In this document: in pieces, positions 39,751 through 51,074 of the stretch | How the letters are laid out: the number at the start of each line of letters is the position of its first letter | Numbering within the stretch: position 1 is the first letter of the stretch | NCBI GenBank assembly: GCA_036874045.1 | Contig: CM072335.1 | Location: 9,444,001 to 9,508,000 of the forward strand | DNA from: Cymodocea nodosa | Lineage: Eukaryota; Streptophyta; Magnoliopsida; Alismatales; Cymodoceaceae | Direction of reading: 5' to 3' | DNA: 64,000 nucleotides | The notes under the pieces: model-generated | Databases searched by the model: none | The model's input: only the letters and a program-made list of their open reading frames with translations | Told to the model about the DNA's origin: nothing | Made by a program: the position numbers and the translations under genes

Positions 39751-41192
39751 TAAGAGACGACCCTATTATTGATAATGGTTTCCAAAATTAATGTCAAATA
39801 TTGAATGACATGATGATCAAAATGTGCCATTATAACGTTTGATATCGAAAGAGTCGTATTCTCTTACTAAAATTTTGTTACTTCTTAACTTCCAACAATT
39901 AGGGTACCATGAAATGCGAAACGTTTATTATCCGTTGTGCCGTGATGTTTTTTTAAAAGAGTTGTAATCTTTGAAAATGAGTTGAAATAATTGGATCTTA
40001 ATTGACAAACCTTAAATATTCTAATTCGACAAGTTTCTAGTGTCAATTATCATAGTTTTCGACCTTTCTGTAATGATGAATAAAAAATTGTGTGTGCGAC
40101 CATACCAACACAAAAGCACTGGATCTTATCAAAACTCCAAAGTTAAATGTTTTTCGGCGAGAGTAGTACTAAGATGGGTGACCTCTTGGGAAGTCCTTGT
40201 CTTGCACATCTTTATGCATCATGGTAGGATGGTCTTTTTGTAAATCAAACACACACTAAGAGACGACCCTATTATTCATAATGGTTTCCAAAATTAATGT
40301 CATATATTGAATGACATAGTGATCAAAATGTTCCATTATAATGGTGGTTGATATCGAAACGGTTGTATTCTATTACTAAAATTTTGTAACATCTTAACTT
40401 ACAACAATTAGAGTACCAGGAAAAGAGAAACGTTTAATATCCGTTGTGTCGTGATGTTATTTTAAGAGAGTTGTAATCATTGAAAATGAGTTGAAATAAT
40501 TGGATCTTCATTTACAAACTTTAAATAATCTAATTCAACAACTTTCTAGTGTGAATAATCAATGTTTTCGATCTTTATGTAATGATAAATTTAGAAATCT
40601 GTGTGGGACCATACCAACACAAAAGCATTGGATCTCACCAGAACTCTAAAGTTAAATGTGTTTGGGCGAGAGTAGTATTAGGATGGTTGACCTCTTGGGA
40701 AGTCCTTGTGTTGCACTCCTTTTTGCATCATGCTAGGATGGTCTTTTTGTAAATCAAACACACATTAAGAGACGACCCTATTATTGATAATGGTTTCCAA
40801 AATTAATGTCAAATATTAAATGACATCATGATCAAAATGTGCCATTATAACGTTGGTTGATATCGAAAGGGTCGTATTCTCTTACTAAAATTTTGTAACT
40901 TCTTAACTTCCAACAATTAGGGTACCAGGAAATGAGAAACGTTTAATATCCGTTGTGTCGTGATGTTTTTTTAAAAGAGTTGTATTCTTTGAAAATGAGT
41001 TGAAATAATTGGATCTTCATTGACAAACCTTAAATAATCTAATTCAACAAGTTTCTAGTGTCAATTATCATAGTTTTCGATCTTTCTGTAATGATGAATT
41101 CAATATTGTGTTTGCGACCATACCAACACAAAAGTACTGGATCTCATCAGAACTCCAAAGTTAAATGTGTTTGGGCGAGAGTAGTACTAAGA

Positions 41193-42075
41193 TGGGTCAC
41201 CTCTTGGGAAGTCCTTTTGTTGCACTCCATTTTGCATCATGGTAGGATGGTCTTTTTGTAATTGAAACTCTCATTAAGAGACGACCCTATTAATGATAAT
41301 GGTTTCCAAAATTAATGTCATATATTGAATGACATCATGATCAAAATGTGCCATTATAATTGTTGTCGATATCGAAAGGGTTGTATTCTCTTACTAAAAT
41401 TTTGTTACATCTTAGCTTACAACAATTAGAGTACCATGAAATGAGAAACGTTTAATATCCGTTGTGTCGTGATGTTTTTTTAAGAAAGTTGTAATCAATG
41501 CAAATGAGTTGAAATAATTGGATCTTTATTTACAAACATTAAATAATCCAATTCAACAAGTTTCTAGTGTGAATTATCATAGTTTTCGATCTTTCTGTAA
41601 TGACAAATTTAGAAATGTGTGTGCAACCATACCAACACAAAACCACTGGATCTCATCAGAACTCCAAAGTTAAATGTGTTTGGGCCAGAGTAGTACTAAG
41701 ATAGTTGACCTCTTGGGAAGTCCTTGTGTTGCACTCCATTTTGCATCCTGGTAGGATGGTCTTTTTGTAAATAAAACTCTCACTAAGAGATGACTCCATT
41801 ATTGATAATGGTTTCAAAAATTAATGTCATATATTGAATGACATCATGATCAAAATGTGCCATTATAACGGTGGTCGATATCGAAAGGGTTGTACTCTCT
41901 TACTAAAATTTTGTAACATCTTAACTTACAACAATTAGAGTACCATGAAATGAGAAACGTTTAATATCTGTTGTGTCGTGGTGTTTTTTTAAGAAAGTTG
42001 TAATCAATGCAAATGATTTGAAATAATTGGATCTTTATTTACAAACTTTAAATAATCCTATTCAACAAGTTTCTA
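41193..42075 (+). repeat. Chimeric satellite block copied from the 31.6-33.0 kb stretch
   Basis: The first part, to about 41480, matches 31641 onward at an offset of 9552 bp, including rare variants such as GTAATTGAAACTCTC, TTATAATTGTTGTCG and GTTACATCTTAGC. The second part matches about 32427-33032 at an offset of 9043 bp, including CAAAACCACTGG, GATAGTTGACC and GATGACTCC. The two offsets differ by exactly 509 bp, one satellite unit. Confidence 0.88.
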
Positions 42076-42082
42076 AGGTAAG

Positions 42083-43030
42083 ATGGCTACTGGAAATGGT
42101 AATTTTTCTTTATATGAAGTCCAAAATCTTAATCGTCCTCCTTTATTTGATGGAATACATTTTGAATATTGGAAATATAGGATGATTGTTTTTCTTCAAA
42201 GTATAGATCATAAGTTGTGGTTCATGATTTCTAAACCATATACTCCGTTAACTACTCCTTATAATACTTGGACAATTACTGAAAAAGAAAATGAAACTAT
42301 GAATGCTAAGGGCTTAAATATTTTATTTTGTGCATTGAGTTATGAACAGTTTAGTAAAGTGTCAGCATGTAAATCTGCTTATGAGGTGTGGCATGCATTA
42401 GAAGATTCACATGAAGGTACTTCTCAAGTTAAAGAGACAAAAATAAACATGTTGATTCATAAGTATGAACTCTTTAAGATGCATGAAGATAAAAATATTT
42501 CTGAGATGTTTTCCAGATTTCTTGATATCATAAACTCTTTAAAATGTTTAGGAAAGAATTTTGAACAGAAGGATTTGGTGAGGAAAATTCTCAGATCCCT
42601 AAGTTCTAAATGGTCTCAGAAAGTAACATCAATTGAGGAATCACGAGATTTAAATGTTTATACTATGAATGAACTTATAGGAAATTTAACAGCTTATGAA
42701 GTTCAATTGAATGAATCACTGAGTCACAACAAACTAAAAATGAAGAAATAAATAGCCTTCGAAATTAATTTAGATTCTGATATATCTACTGATTCTGACG
42801 AGGATTTGATTTTGCTGACTAGGAAATTCAAGAAAGTATGGAAAGCTAGGAAACAGCAAAGGAACAAAAATGATAAACCCTCAACGTCAAAATCATTGAA
42901 TGACAAGAATTCTTCATCCAGAAAGTATGTATGTTACAACTATAAGAAACCTAGACATCTTTCTCCAGATTGTCCTATGAGGAAAAATGAAAAGCAAAGT
43001 AGGACAAATCAGAAGAAGACGGCTTAGAAA
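42083..43030 (+). pseudogene. Gag-like region of the retroelement (fossil)
   Basis: The region opens with a copia gag-polypeptide pattern: PPLFDGIHFEYWKYRM, then a region rich in Trp, Leu and Lys that includes YEVWHALEDSHEGTSQVK and ends near NELIGNLTAYEVQLNE. This is the usual UBN2-type core of plant copia gag. Further on lie a basic stretch and a zinc-knuckle-like segment (CYNYKKPRHLSPDCP), which in the family binds RNA. It would have formed the shell of the virus-like particle. It is a fossil within a broken element. Confidence 0.85.
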
Positions 43031-43059
43031 ACTCAGAAAAAGTTTTACAAGAAAAAGGC

Positions 43060-43860
43060 TTTGAAGGTCACTTGGGATGACACGTCTGAAGAGTTTGAAT
43101 CTGAGGAATCAGCATCAAAATCTTCACATTCAGAAGGAGAACAAGAGTTAGAAGACGTTGCTCATGTCTACTTCATGGCAGATGAGTCTGAGGTAATATC
43201 TAATCCTGAAAGTCATTCAGATTTCAACTTTGATGAATTATTATGTGCTTATCATGCATTATTACAAAAACTTAAAGTATGTAAACTGGAAAATAAGAAT
43301 ATTAGAAAATCTTCATCCATTATGGAAGAAGAAAATTGTTTCCTGTCTACTACTTTAGAAAAGTTTAAATGTGATAATGAAAATCATGCTAGAGATTTGC
43401 AAAAATTTAGATTTAATGAATGTATCTTGCATGAACAAATACAGAATATAAATGCTGAAAAATTAAAGATAGAATCTGAAAATGAAATGTTGAGAAACAA
43501 TATAAATGAACTTGAATTAGAGATAGATAAATTAAAACTAAGAGAGCAAGATTTAAATTCTACCTTTGAGAAATGGAATTTAAGTCAAACTAAGTTAGAC
43601 AAACTAACTAGTACCCCTGCGGTGTCTTATAAATTTGGCTTAGGATTTGATTATCCTGAATATCCTGAATCTCAAGCCAATAAAGGATTTATTAGTTGCA
43701 GTTCAAGTAAATCTATGACTAAAATTCCTTTTATTATGAAACAAGGTAATAAATATGTAGAAGTAGGTACTTCAAGGGATGAATCATGCAGTAATAATAT
43801 AAATCAATGTGATTTGTCAAATTGTACTTCTAACATGACTGTAAATGTTTCTTAAATTCT
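43060..43860 (+). pseudogene. Acidic and coiled-coil region between gag and protease (fossil)
   Basis: The start is acidic and serine-rich (SEEFESEESASKSSHSEGE). A long stretch of heptad-like Leu, Ile, Lys and Glu follows, with ENEMLRNNINELELEIDKL as a clear coiled-coil core, then a short Gly- and Tyr-rich segment (KFGLGFDYPEYPES). Plant copia elements of the Sirevirus kind often have such a coiled-coil spacer in the gag-pol region. I know no catalytic role for it. Confidence 0.7.
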
Positions 43861-44339
43861 TGTTTCTTGTTCTAGAAATTCAGTTTCTAATGTTTCTAAA
43901 ATTTCAGACAATTATAGTAAACTGAAAATTCAGAAACCTGAGCATGTAATTCAATACACTGGTATTAGACCAATTACTCATTCTGCATGTGATAAAACAA
44001 AAATTCTTGTGCAGAAAAGGATTTTGTATGTACGGAAAGTGTTAATACAAGTACAAAATCTTGGTATGAACTTACAGAATTGTATAAGCATGACCAAAAT
44101 AAATTAACATCTGATAAAAATATGTTTGGTCTTGATTGTACTACATCTGAAAACAAAAAGAATGATTGCAAAAGCAATAATGCTATATGTGAGTATGAAG
44201 CTAATGACAAATCAATAGTACTTACAATTAATAAGAATATAAATGATAATGTTAAACTATTTTTAAACAAAAAGAAGAAATATACGTTTAATGAACTTGG
44301 TCCTCAACAACATTGGGTACCAAGAAAAAGTTTTTCTTA

Positions 44340-44910
44340 ATTTGTGTTGCAGGAGGAAACAACATCAAAATGGATCTTAGACAGTGGAGCGTCAAGTCAC
44401 ATGACTGGAGAAAAAAGTCTATTACAAAATTTTACAAATACCATGAAAGTAAGTGTAACATTTGGAAATAAAAGCAAAGATAAAATCATAGGTATGGGCA
44501 ATGTTCAAATAACTCCTACTTGTGTTATTTCAAATGTACTATATGTAGAAAACCTAGGATTTAATTTGCTGAGTGTCATAAAACTAACTGAAAATGGATA
44601 TTATGTAGTGTTTGAAGATAATATATGCAAAATAATTGATAAAAATACAAATGAAATTAAGTTTATTGCTAAAAGAAAAGGTTATGTATGTATTTTATCT
44701 TTACCTTCTAGTGTAGTTGATTTAAATTCATGTTTGCTAGTTGAAACTAGTGATGCATATCTATGGTATAGAAGGATTGGGCATATAAATATGAGACTGT
44801 TACATCAACTATCTAGAAAACATTTAGTGAGAGGTTTACCAAAGATTAAATACTCAAAGAACTTTACTTGTGATGCATGTGAGTTAGGTAAACTTCAATA
44901 AAACTCTTTT
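44340..44910 (+). pseudogene. Protease and pre-integrase region of the retroelement (fossil)
   Basis: KWILDSGASSHMTGEKS carries the DSGA active-site motif of copia aspartic proteases. About 130 residues later, LWYRRIGHINMRLLHQL and CDACELGK form the His-His-Cys-Cys pattern of the GAG-pre-integrase segment. Between them lies the usual beta-rich stretch ending in LYVENLGFNLLSV. In a live element the protease would cut the polyprotein; here it is only a relic. Confidence 0.88.
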
Positions 44911-44939
44911 AAATCCAAAATTGATATTTCAAGCAAGAG

Positions 44940-45640
44940 AGTCTTAGAACTTATACATATGGATCTATTTGGACTAACAAGAATTATGAGTCTTGGTGGT
45001 AAACGGTATGTATTTGTTTTAGTAGATGACTTCTCTAGATACACTTGGGTATATTTTCTAGCATCTAAGACAGAAGTTTTTGAAAAATTTAAAATGTTTT
45101 GCAATTTTGTTCAAAATGAGCAAAGTGTCTCTATTCAAAAACTTAGGAGTGATCATGGAACTGAATTTAATAATGATCAAATGGATAACTATTGTAATGA
45201 GCATGACATTGATCACAAATTTTCTTTTCCAAGAGCACTGTGTCAAAATGGTGTTGTTGAGAGAAAGAATAGATCACTTCAAGAAATGGCCAGAACTATG
45301 TTGAATGAACATAAGTTACCTCAAAATCTGTGGGCTGAAGCAGTAAATACAGCTTGTTATGTTATTAACAGAAGTCATTTAAGACCTCATGTTAATAAAA
45401 CTCCTTTTGAAATTATGTTTAATAGGGTTCCAAAAATTTTCTATATGAAACCATTTGGCTACAAGTGTTTTATTCTTAATACTAAGGAAAAAAGGGATAA
45501 ATTTCAAGCCAAATCAGATGAAGGAATTTTTGTAGGTTACTCTACTAGAAGTAAAGCCTATAGAGTATATAACAAGACTTCTAGGACTATTGAAGAAACC
45601 CTCCATGTAAGCTTCAATGAAAATTCTCTTAGAGAATCTC
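44940..45640 (+). pseudogene. Integrase core region of the retroelement (fossil)
   Basis: The region has the copia integrase pattern: MDLFG with the first acidic residue, then RYVFVLVDDFSRYTWVYFL, then LRSDHGTEFNN with the second, then NGVVERKNRSLQEMARTML with the glutamate. After it come LWAEAVNTACYVINR and the C-terminal FGYKCF and GIFVGYS segments typical of copia integrases. The DDE residues are visible. The region belongs to the broken element and has no working context. Confidence 0.9.
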
Positions 45641-45929
45641 AATCTAAAGTTGATAATGATGATATGATCAATTTTCCAAATGAGTTAGAGATCAATAGAG
45701 AGATTGATGATTTATCTGAGAAAATCAAAAATATGAACTTAAATGATCAAACTAATGATGAAAGTGATGGACTTTCAGATGTTGATGAGAATATTGAGGA
45801 AAATCAGAGAAATTGGCGTTATTCTTCATCACATCCCATTACTCAAGTCATTGGTAATATTAATGAGGGAGTTAAAACTAGAGCTTCAGTAAATTTAAAT
45901 AGTATGTGTATGTTTGTTTCTATGGTGGA

Positions 45930-46533
45930 ATCAAGGAATATACGAGAAGCATTATCTGATGAAAATTGGATAGTGGCAATGCAAGAAGAACTAAATCAAT
46001 TCATCAGAAATGATGTATGGGAATTAGTTTCTCCACCAGAAAATCAGTCCATAATAGGTACAAAGTGGATCTTTAGAAACAAAACTAACGAAATTGGTCA
46101 AATTATAAGGAATAAAGCTAGATTAGTTGCACAAGGGTATACACAGGAAGAATGATTAGATTATGATGAAACATTTGCTCCTACGGCTAGTTTAGAAAGT
46201 ATTAGAATATTATTGGCCTATGCTTGTTATATGGATTTTAAATTATATCAAATGGATGTAAAGAGTGCATTTCTAAATGGTTTAATTAATGAAAAAGTTT
46301 ATGTAAAACAACCACCTGGATTTGAAGATATTAAAAATCCTAACTTTGTGTATAAATTGAAGAAAGCCTTATATGGTTTGAAGCAAGCACCTAGATCATG
46401 GTATGAAAGATTGTCTACTTTTTTAATAGAAAAAGGCTATGTGATGTGTAAAATGCTTAAACTCCACATAAATAAAAAGACAAATATTATTGATGATGTT
46501 GTTCACCTCATAGAATTTATATACTTATTATAA
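45930..46533 (+). pseudogene. Reverse transcriptase region of the retroelement (fossil)
   Basis: The RVT_2 type of reverse transcriptase is recognisable by WIVAMQEELNQFIRNDVWEL, by GTKWIFRNK and KARLVAQGYTQ, and further on by QMDVKSAFLNG, VYVKQPPGFE and KKALYGLKQAPRSWYERL. These are the standard front motifs of the copia enzyme. A following RNase H region was not recognised in the window. Fossil. Confidence 0.88.
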
Positions 46534-48040
46534 ATATCTAAAGTAATATCTAAACTGCTGCTTAAGATACTATGTATTTATTGTAAAATCATAGTGGTAT
46601 CTTATTGATTTTAAGTAGTTTATCAATTTTAATAGTTTTTACGATTTTAAGTGGAAGTGTAAATGAAAAACATTAAATACTTCTGACATTCTAAAATTTT
46701 GATTAAATGTTTTCTTTGAATCAAGGAAAATGCATATGATCATGCATAAATTTGACTTGATTGATTAAACTTGTAGAATAAGTTATATGTAACTCATCTT
46801 AAACTGTTAATCAAAAGTATAAGCTTATTGAAACTGATTCATATTCCCAGTATAATCATAGAAGTAAAAATTGTATGAGATTTGTGTTTTATTGCATCCG
46901 TATTAATGGAATACATATATACTGTGCTTAAAATGAAATGTGCTTACAAAGTAAAAATCTTTGATAGTTTATTGATTAGTTTGATCACGAGCCTTTTGTA
47001 CTTGAGCAGATAGGTATGTAAGGATTGTTGTCCTGAAAAAGGATTCTTTAAATCTGGCAACCTAAGGTCCTCATCAGATCTGGGATTGTTGACTGAAAGC
47101 TCATTACACGGGTACATTAGAAAGCTCTTGTATGATTCAAGCTTTTCAAACTAACTTTTAAAGAAAATTATCAATATTTACTGTTTTGAAGAGAAAAAGT
47201 TGTTTCATTAATTACAGATATCTTTGAATCGCATATTGTTTATACCAATATGATTACTGATTTATTGAATCAACATTAGTACTTTTGAAAATGTTTATTT
47301 GAGATACATTCTTTTATTCTCCTTGAATTAATTGAATTGAGTTCAAAGTTGTGTTTTGATTCATATACAGTAGGAATTGATTCTGGAAATCATTTTTGAT
47401 GATGTCAGGATAACGGAAGTCTCTGAAAAGAAAATGTAAAAGTATAGTTATACTTAACATCTATTGTCACTACAAGTATATTTTGTATTTTGATTGAATA
47501 TATTTGAAGTATATTTGTAGGGGGAGCATTAACAATGTCGAAAATAGATTAATATCATTCATAATACAACTCTTGGTTAATCTGAATTAATGTCCTCTTA
47601 AAATCTTAATGAAATAATTTAAAAAGACAAACAAACTATTTTAGATTCAAAGGACAAAAATGTTCGAATAGTTTGAAATGTTCTCAAGATAATGTTAAGT
47701 TTAGCATGTGTGTTGTTTTCGGAACGTTTTAGTTGGAAGCATCCAAAACTTGTATTAGTGTACTAACTAGACGTTATGTTAGATAAGGTAACGTGCAAAA
47801 CTGCCTCTAGACAGCGTTTTACTCGTTAGGTTAGTTAACTCAATGAGTTATACTTGAATATTTCAGGTACCTTGATTGAATAAACTTTATTCAATATTTA
47901 TTTAATTTCTAAACCCGACTTCTCTTCACGTTGAGGTATACGCCTAAAAACCCTATTTAAACACTTATTACACGGGGACTTAGGTTATTTGTAAACTTTG
48001 TCAAGAAAATCTTTCCTACTTGTTGCTGTTACAACCTGCA
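46534..48040 (+). other. AT-rich non-coding stretch inside the retroelement
   Basis: No coding region could be supported here. A polypurine-like TAGGGGGAG lies near 47519. A TATA-like TATTTAAA lies at about 47954-47961, some 80 bp before the first frame of the 3' region, and could have been part of a promoter or leader for that region. The origin is unclear: it may be an internal untranslated stretch or the relic of another insertion. No satellite sequence lies in it. Confidence 0.45.
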
Positions 48041-50310
48041 ACGATGGTCTCCAAGTTCTACAAAGGTCGTGGAAGAGGAAAAGGCAAAAGCAGAAGAGAT
48101 GCAAAAGGAAAAGAAATAGAGAATGATGAAGTTCCACGTACTTGGTTCAAGAAAATATTTCGAGTGGACAAAAGGTTAGAAGAACTTTATAGAGATTACT
48201 TCTTTTCTCAAGATATATTAGATGAAGTTAGACAAGAACTTCAACATACTGATGCAAGTATTACATACATGGGTATTCGAAGTAAATATGATAGAGAATA
48301 CAGAATGAAATGTGCTGAGATTGCATTTTGGAACAGTATGCAAAATATTTGGAAAAAGGTGTAGGTTCATCAAATAGAACTCCTCAAACTCCTAAAAACG
48401 GTACAAGACTACATGTATTTGAGGAAGAGCATGAATCAGCTATCCCTACTCCTTTATATTCAAAACAAGTAAAATCAGAAATTGTTGTAGACAAAACAAA
48501 AGTTGACAGTCTTCGAAAGGCCGTTGCAATAGAAAGTGCCTTAGAAGAATTAAAGTAGAAAACTTTTATGGCGCAATTTGAAAAGAAAACAGCAATACTT
48601 GAAAAGGAGAAACAAAAATGTTATAGAAGAAGGAAAGTCAAAAAAATTATGTCTAAGGAAACAAAGTCTATTGAAAAAGGAAAATCAGATGAAAATTTAT
48701 TTCCAAAGGACAATGTATGTCTAGACATTGTACCTTATTGTGCATCTGATAAACTCATCAGTTCCGAACACACTAAAACTGATGAAGATAATGAGACTTT
48801 ATTTTCCCTTGCTAGAAAACTTGAGAAGAAATCCAAGTCAAATATGAGCTCAAGTTTTTCTATTAGTACAAGTCCTAATGATGCAGAAATTGACAAATTA
48901 GAGCATCAGGCACTTGACATTGAACAAGTTATTGCAGATATAATTGACAATGTTGAGGCAGTAACTAGTTCAAAGGTTGAATTGTCTGGAGTAGTAGATA
49001 TTGAAAATGTTAAGACTCCAGAAGAGCTAAAAGTTAACTAGCCTTCTACAGAATCTATAGAAGCAGAGTCTGAGAATTCACAGCATGAATCAATGGAAAT
49101 ATCTGTTGAATAAAATGAACAATTACAGATAGATACATCAGCTATAGAATTTGTGGAAAAATTGTACTCTGAACATTCTATAGAGACTGAACAGATGAAT
49201 GTTGAGCATATTGACAATGTTCCTAACACTGTTGAAGCTGAAGAATCAAACTTACCTGAGTAGCTTCAAGATAATATTTTGGAAGAGGAACAACATGACA
49301 TTCATTTTGAAGAAGAGGTTCCTGAAGATGAATTAAACTCTAAATCACAACTTCAGGTATCACCTTCTTTGTGTACAATATTACAAATTCAAGGTAATGC
49401 AATTCATTTTAGATCTGAAGAAGCATTGCAGAAATACAATAATCTGATTACATGTTAGATTTTGCATGCTCGTCCAATAAAATTCAGAAATTTGATGGAA
49501 ATAAGAGATTTGTTTGAGTTTCAAGGCCTCATTAAATTCTTGCTAGTAGGAACGAAATGGAAGCAATACACAGAGCTTATTGCAGCTTTTTATAGCAATC
49601 TGGACAAGAATGGAAATTTTCTGAAAACTCAAATAAATGAACAGGAGTTTATATTGTCTCTTGAGTTAATTTTTGAAGTTTTAGGATTAAAGAATGAAGG
49701 TGTTGTTGTTACCAACAGATTTGACATAATAAGACAATTGGAATGGAGCATTCAGTCTTTATCAAAAATTCCAGATGTATATTTTGAAATGAGATTAATG
49801 GAAAATCTGAATGCAGAGGCAAGGTTTATTGCAAATATATTGCATGCAAATTTATTTCAGAGAGTTGGACACAATATGGAAGTCAGCAGAAGTTGTTTAT
49901 ATGCAACTTATAGCTTGCTGAATAGAATTCAAATCAATTGGTTTGATGTTTTCACTTCTCAACTACAGCATATGAGTTCAAAGTTATTTTATGGTGATGC
50001 TGTATGTAGACTCATTGCAAGCCAATTAAATTTATCTGACTGGCCCTCTAAAACTAAAGGCATGAGAGCATTTAGTGTCAAAGATTTGCAAAAATTTCAG
50101 GCCATGCATAAACCTCAACGACAACAACGACAACAACCTGATACAGACCATATACAATAACAACAACAAAGTTATTCAGTTCAAGCAGAACAGCAAACCC
50201 AACTACCTCCTGACTTAGATGTAGTGCTTAACGACATCAAAAATGATATTAGGCATCTAGGAGATAAAATATGTAATGCTATAAGTGATATACTTAGGAG
50301 GGGTCGATAA
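48040..50310 (+). pseudogene. Extra 3' (envelope-like or accessory) region of the retroelement (fossil)
   Basis: The region starts with a very basic stretch (MVSKFYKGRGRGKGKSRR) and passes through a Glu-, Ser- and Val-rich acidic part with coiled-coil character. It then enters a better-conserved looking part at about 49460-50090. There, ELIAAFYSNLDKNGNF and QEFILSLELIFEVLGLKN resemble the pattern of the plant transposon-encoded protein family (FYaNl, then a hydrophobic helix ending in LGL). A Gln-rich tail and an amphipathic end follow. I saw no clear signal peptide or membrane anchor, so envelope-like refers to position only. Fossil, strongly decayed. Confidence 0.6.
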
Positions 50311-50482
50311 CTGTTTTTGTTTGTTTCTGAATACAAAATGTAATGTTTGTATTACTTGTTTGATTCATTGAACAATACATTTTTCTGTAAATGTGTTCAA
50401 TTATTATTCTTGTTTACAAAAATCGTTGTTGTAATTCTCTTATATACATATATATATTCTCTGTAATTATCTTTTTGATTAA

Positions 50483-50501
50483 TGACAAAAAGGGGGAGAA
50501 A
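50483..50501 (+). other. Polypurine tract, inner copy
   Basis: The purine run AAAAAGGGGGAGAAA lies about 300 bp before a second run of the same kind. Repeated polypurine tracts before the 3' LTR are a known feature of Sireviruses, where they prime plus-strand synthesis. Confidence 0.6.
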
Positions 50502-50791
50502 TATTATAAAAAGATGATTATGATCTTAATTGCATATATCTATTATAAAAGGAGATGCTATTTAAATCGTTATTGTAATCTGATAAATGATAATTAGAAA
50601 ACTGATACTTATATAATTATTGACATCTGAGAGTTTTAGTTCTAAGAGGTAAAATTTACACAAATAATAGAAATAAGCTTAAGTGAACTTAAGTCAACAA
50701 ACAAGTTTATTGAATTAAAAGTTAACCTAACGAAAGTGCTTTGTTGAGTTAAACATATTTCATAATTGATTTAATATGGTTTTGTTATCAT

Positions 50792-50805
50792 CAAAAAGGG
50801 GGAGA
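50792..50805 (+). other. Polypurine tract next to the probable 3' LTR
   Basis: AAAAAGGGGGAGA is followed directly by TTGTTGAG, the usual arrangement of tract and LTR start in plant copia elements. Confidence 0.7.
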
Positions 50806-50806
50806 T

Positions 50807-51074
50807 TGTTGAGTATTTTTGTTTTGATGATGTGTGCTGAATGAAAATAATCATATTTGCTCAATTACTATTGCTTGTGAAAAGAAATTAAAATCATCAA
50901 TTAATACAAAAAAAGCTTACGGATATAAATACTTGTTTGTATTGGATCTGAAGTTAATATCTAGTGGTCTCATTGCATTAATTTCTCATTTAGCTAAACG
51001 TTAAGTTAACGTGTGTTTTTATTGAAAAGCATGATATGTTTTAATGTAATATATTCTGTATCATGAATAGTGCA
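50807..51074 (+). other. Probable 3' LTR or LTR remnant
   Basis: The stretch begins with TG directly after the polypurine tract and ends with CA directly against satellite sequence, giving a 268-bp TG-to-CA segment. It holds a TATA-like TATAAATA at about 50934-50941. No second copy was found at the other end of the element, so it could be a whole short LTR or part of a longer one. Confidence 0.6.

Larger units (their letters stand above)
27425..42075 (+). repeat. Diverged 5S-derived satellite array, left subfamily, no fixed higher-order unit
   Basis: This is the same 509-bp satellite without the 3718-bp period. Near-full 5S-like blocks start at 27819, 28327, 28835, 29344, 29852, 30545, 31054, 31560, 32067, 32576, 33085, 33728, 34237, 34686, 35609, 36118, 36627, 37136, 38059, 38568, 39077, 39586, 40092, 40601, 41110 and 41619. 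Fragments lie at about 33247-33338, 35195-35229 and 37645-37679. Most spacings are 506 to 509 bp; the exceptions mark deletions. Local block duplications are listed separately. No gene was seen in this stretch. The array stops at 42075 against the retroelement, about 53 bp before the next block would have begun. Confidence 0.93.
42076..51074 (+). mobile_element. Broken Ty1/copia-type LTR retroelement, probably Sirevirus/Maximus-like
   Basis: A 9-kb non-satellite island holds copia-order regions: gag-like, protease, integrase, then reverse transcriptase. A long 3' region with extra coding capacity and several polypurine tracts follow. The order integrase before reverse transcriptase defines copia rather than gypsy. 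The long extra 3' region and the repeated polypurine tracts point to the Sirevirus/Maximus group, where an envelope-like frame is often found. No RNase H region and no matching pair of LTRs were recognised. The element is clearly dead, with at least ten breaks. Age cannot be set from LTR divergence; the amount of decay suggests it is old. Both flanks are 5S-derived satellite, of different subfamilies. Confidence 0.9.

Noticed and set aside
42724-45304. Open frames on the minus strand and in the off frames across the retroelement
   Set aside because: They overlap recognisable gag, protease and integrase sequence in another frame and have no features of their own.
46534-48040. A second LTR nested inside the element
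   Set aside because: A TATA-like box and a polypurine-like run are present, but I found no repeated partner sequence, no clear TG-to-CA ends and no primer site.
50391-50597. A small 68-codon gene after the 3' region
   Set aside because: It is AT-rich low-complexity sequence that spans a polypurine tract, and resembles no family.
42076-51074. Simple insertion with a target-site duplication
   Set aside because: The flanking satellite phases overlap by more than 100 bp and belong to different subfamilies. No short duplication was found at the two junctions.
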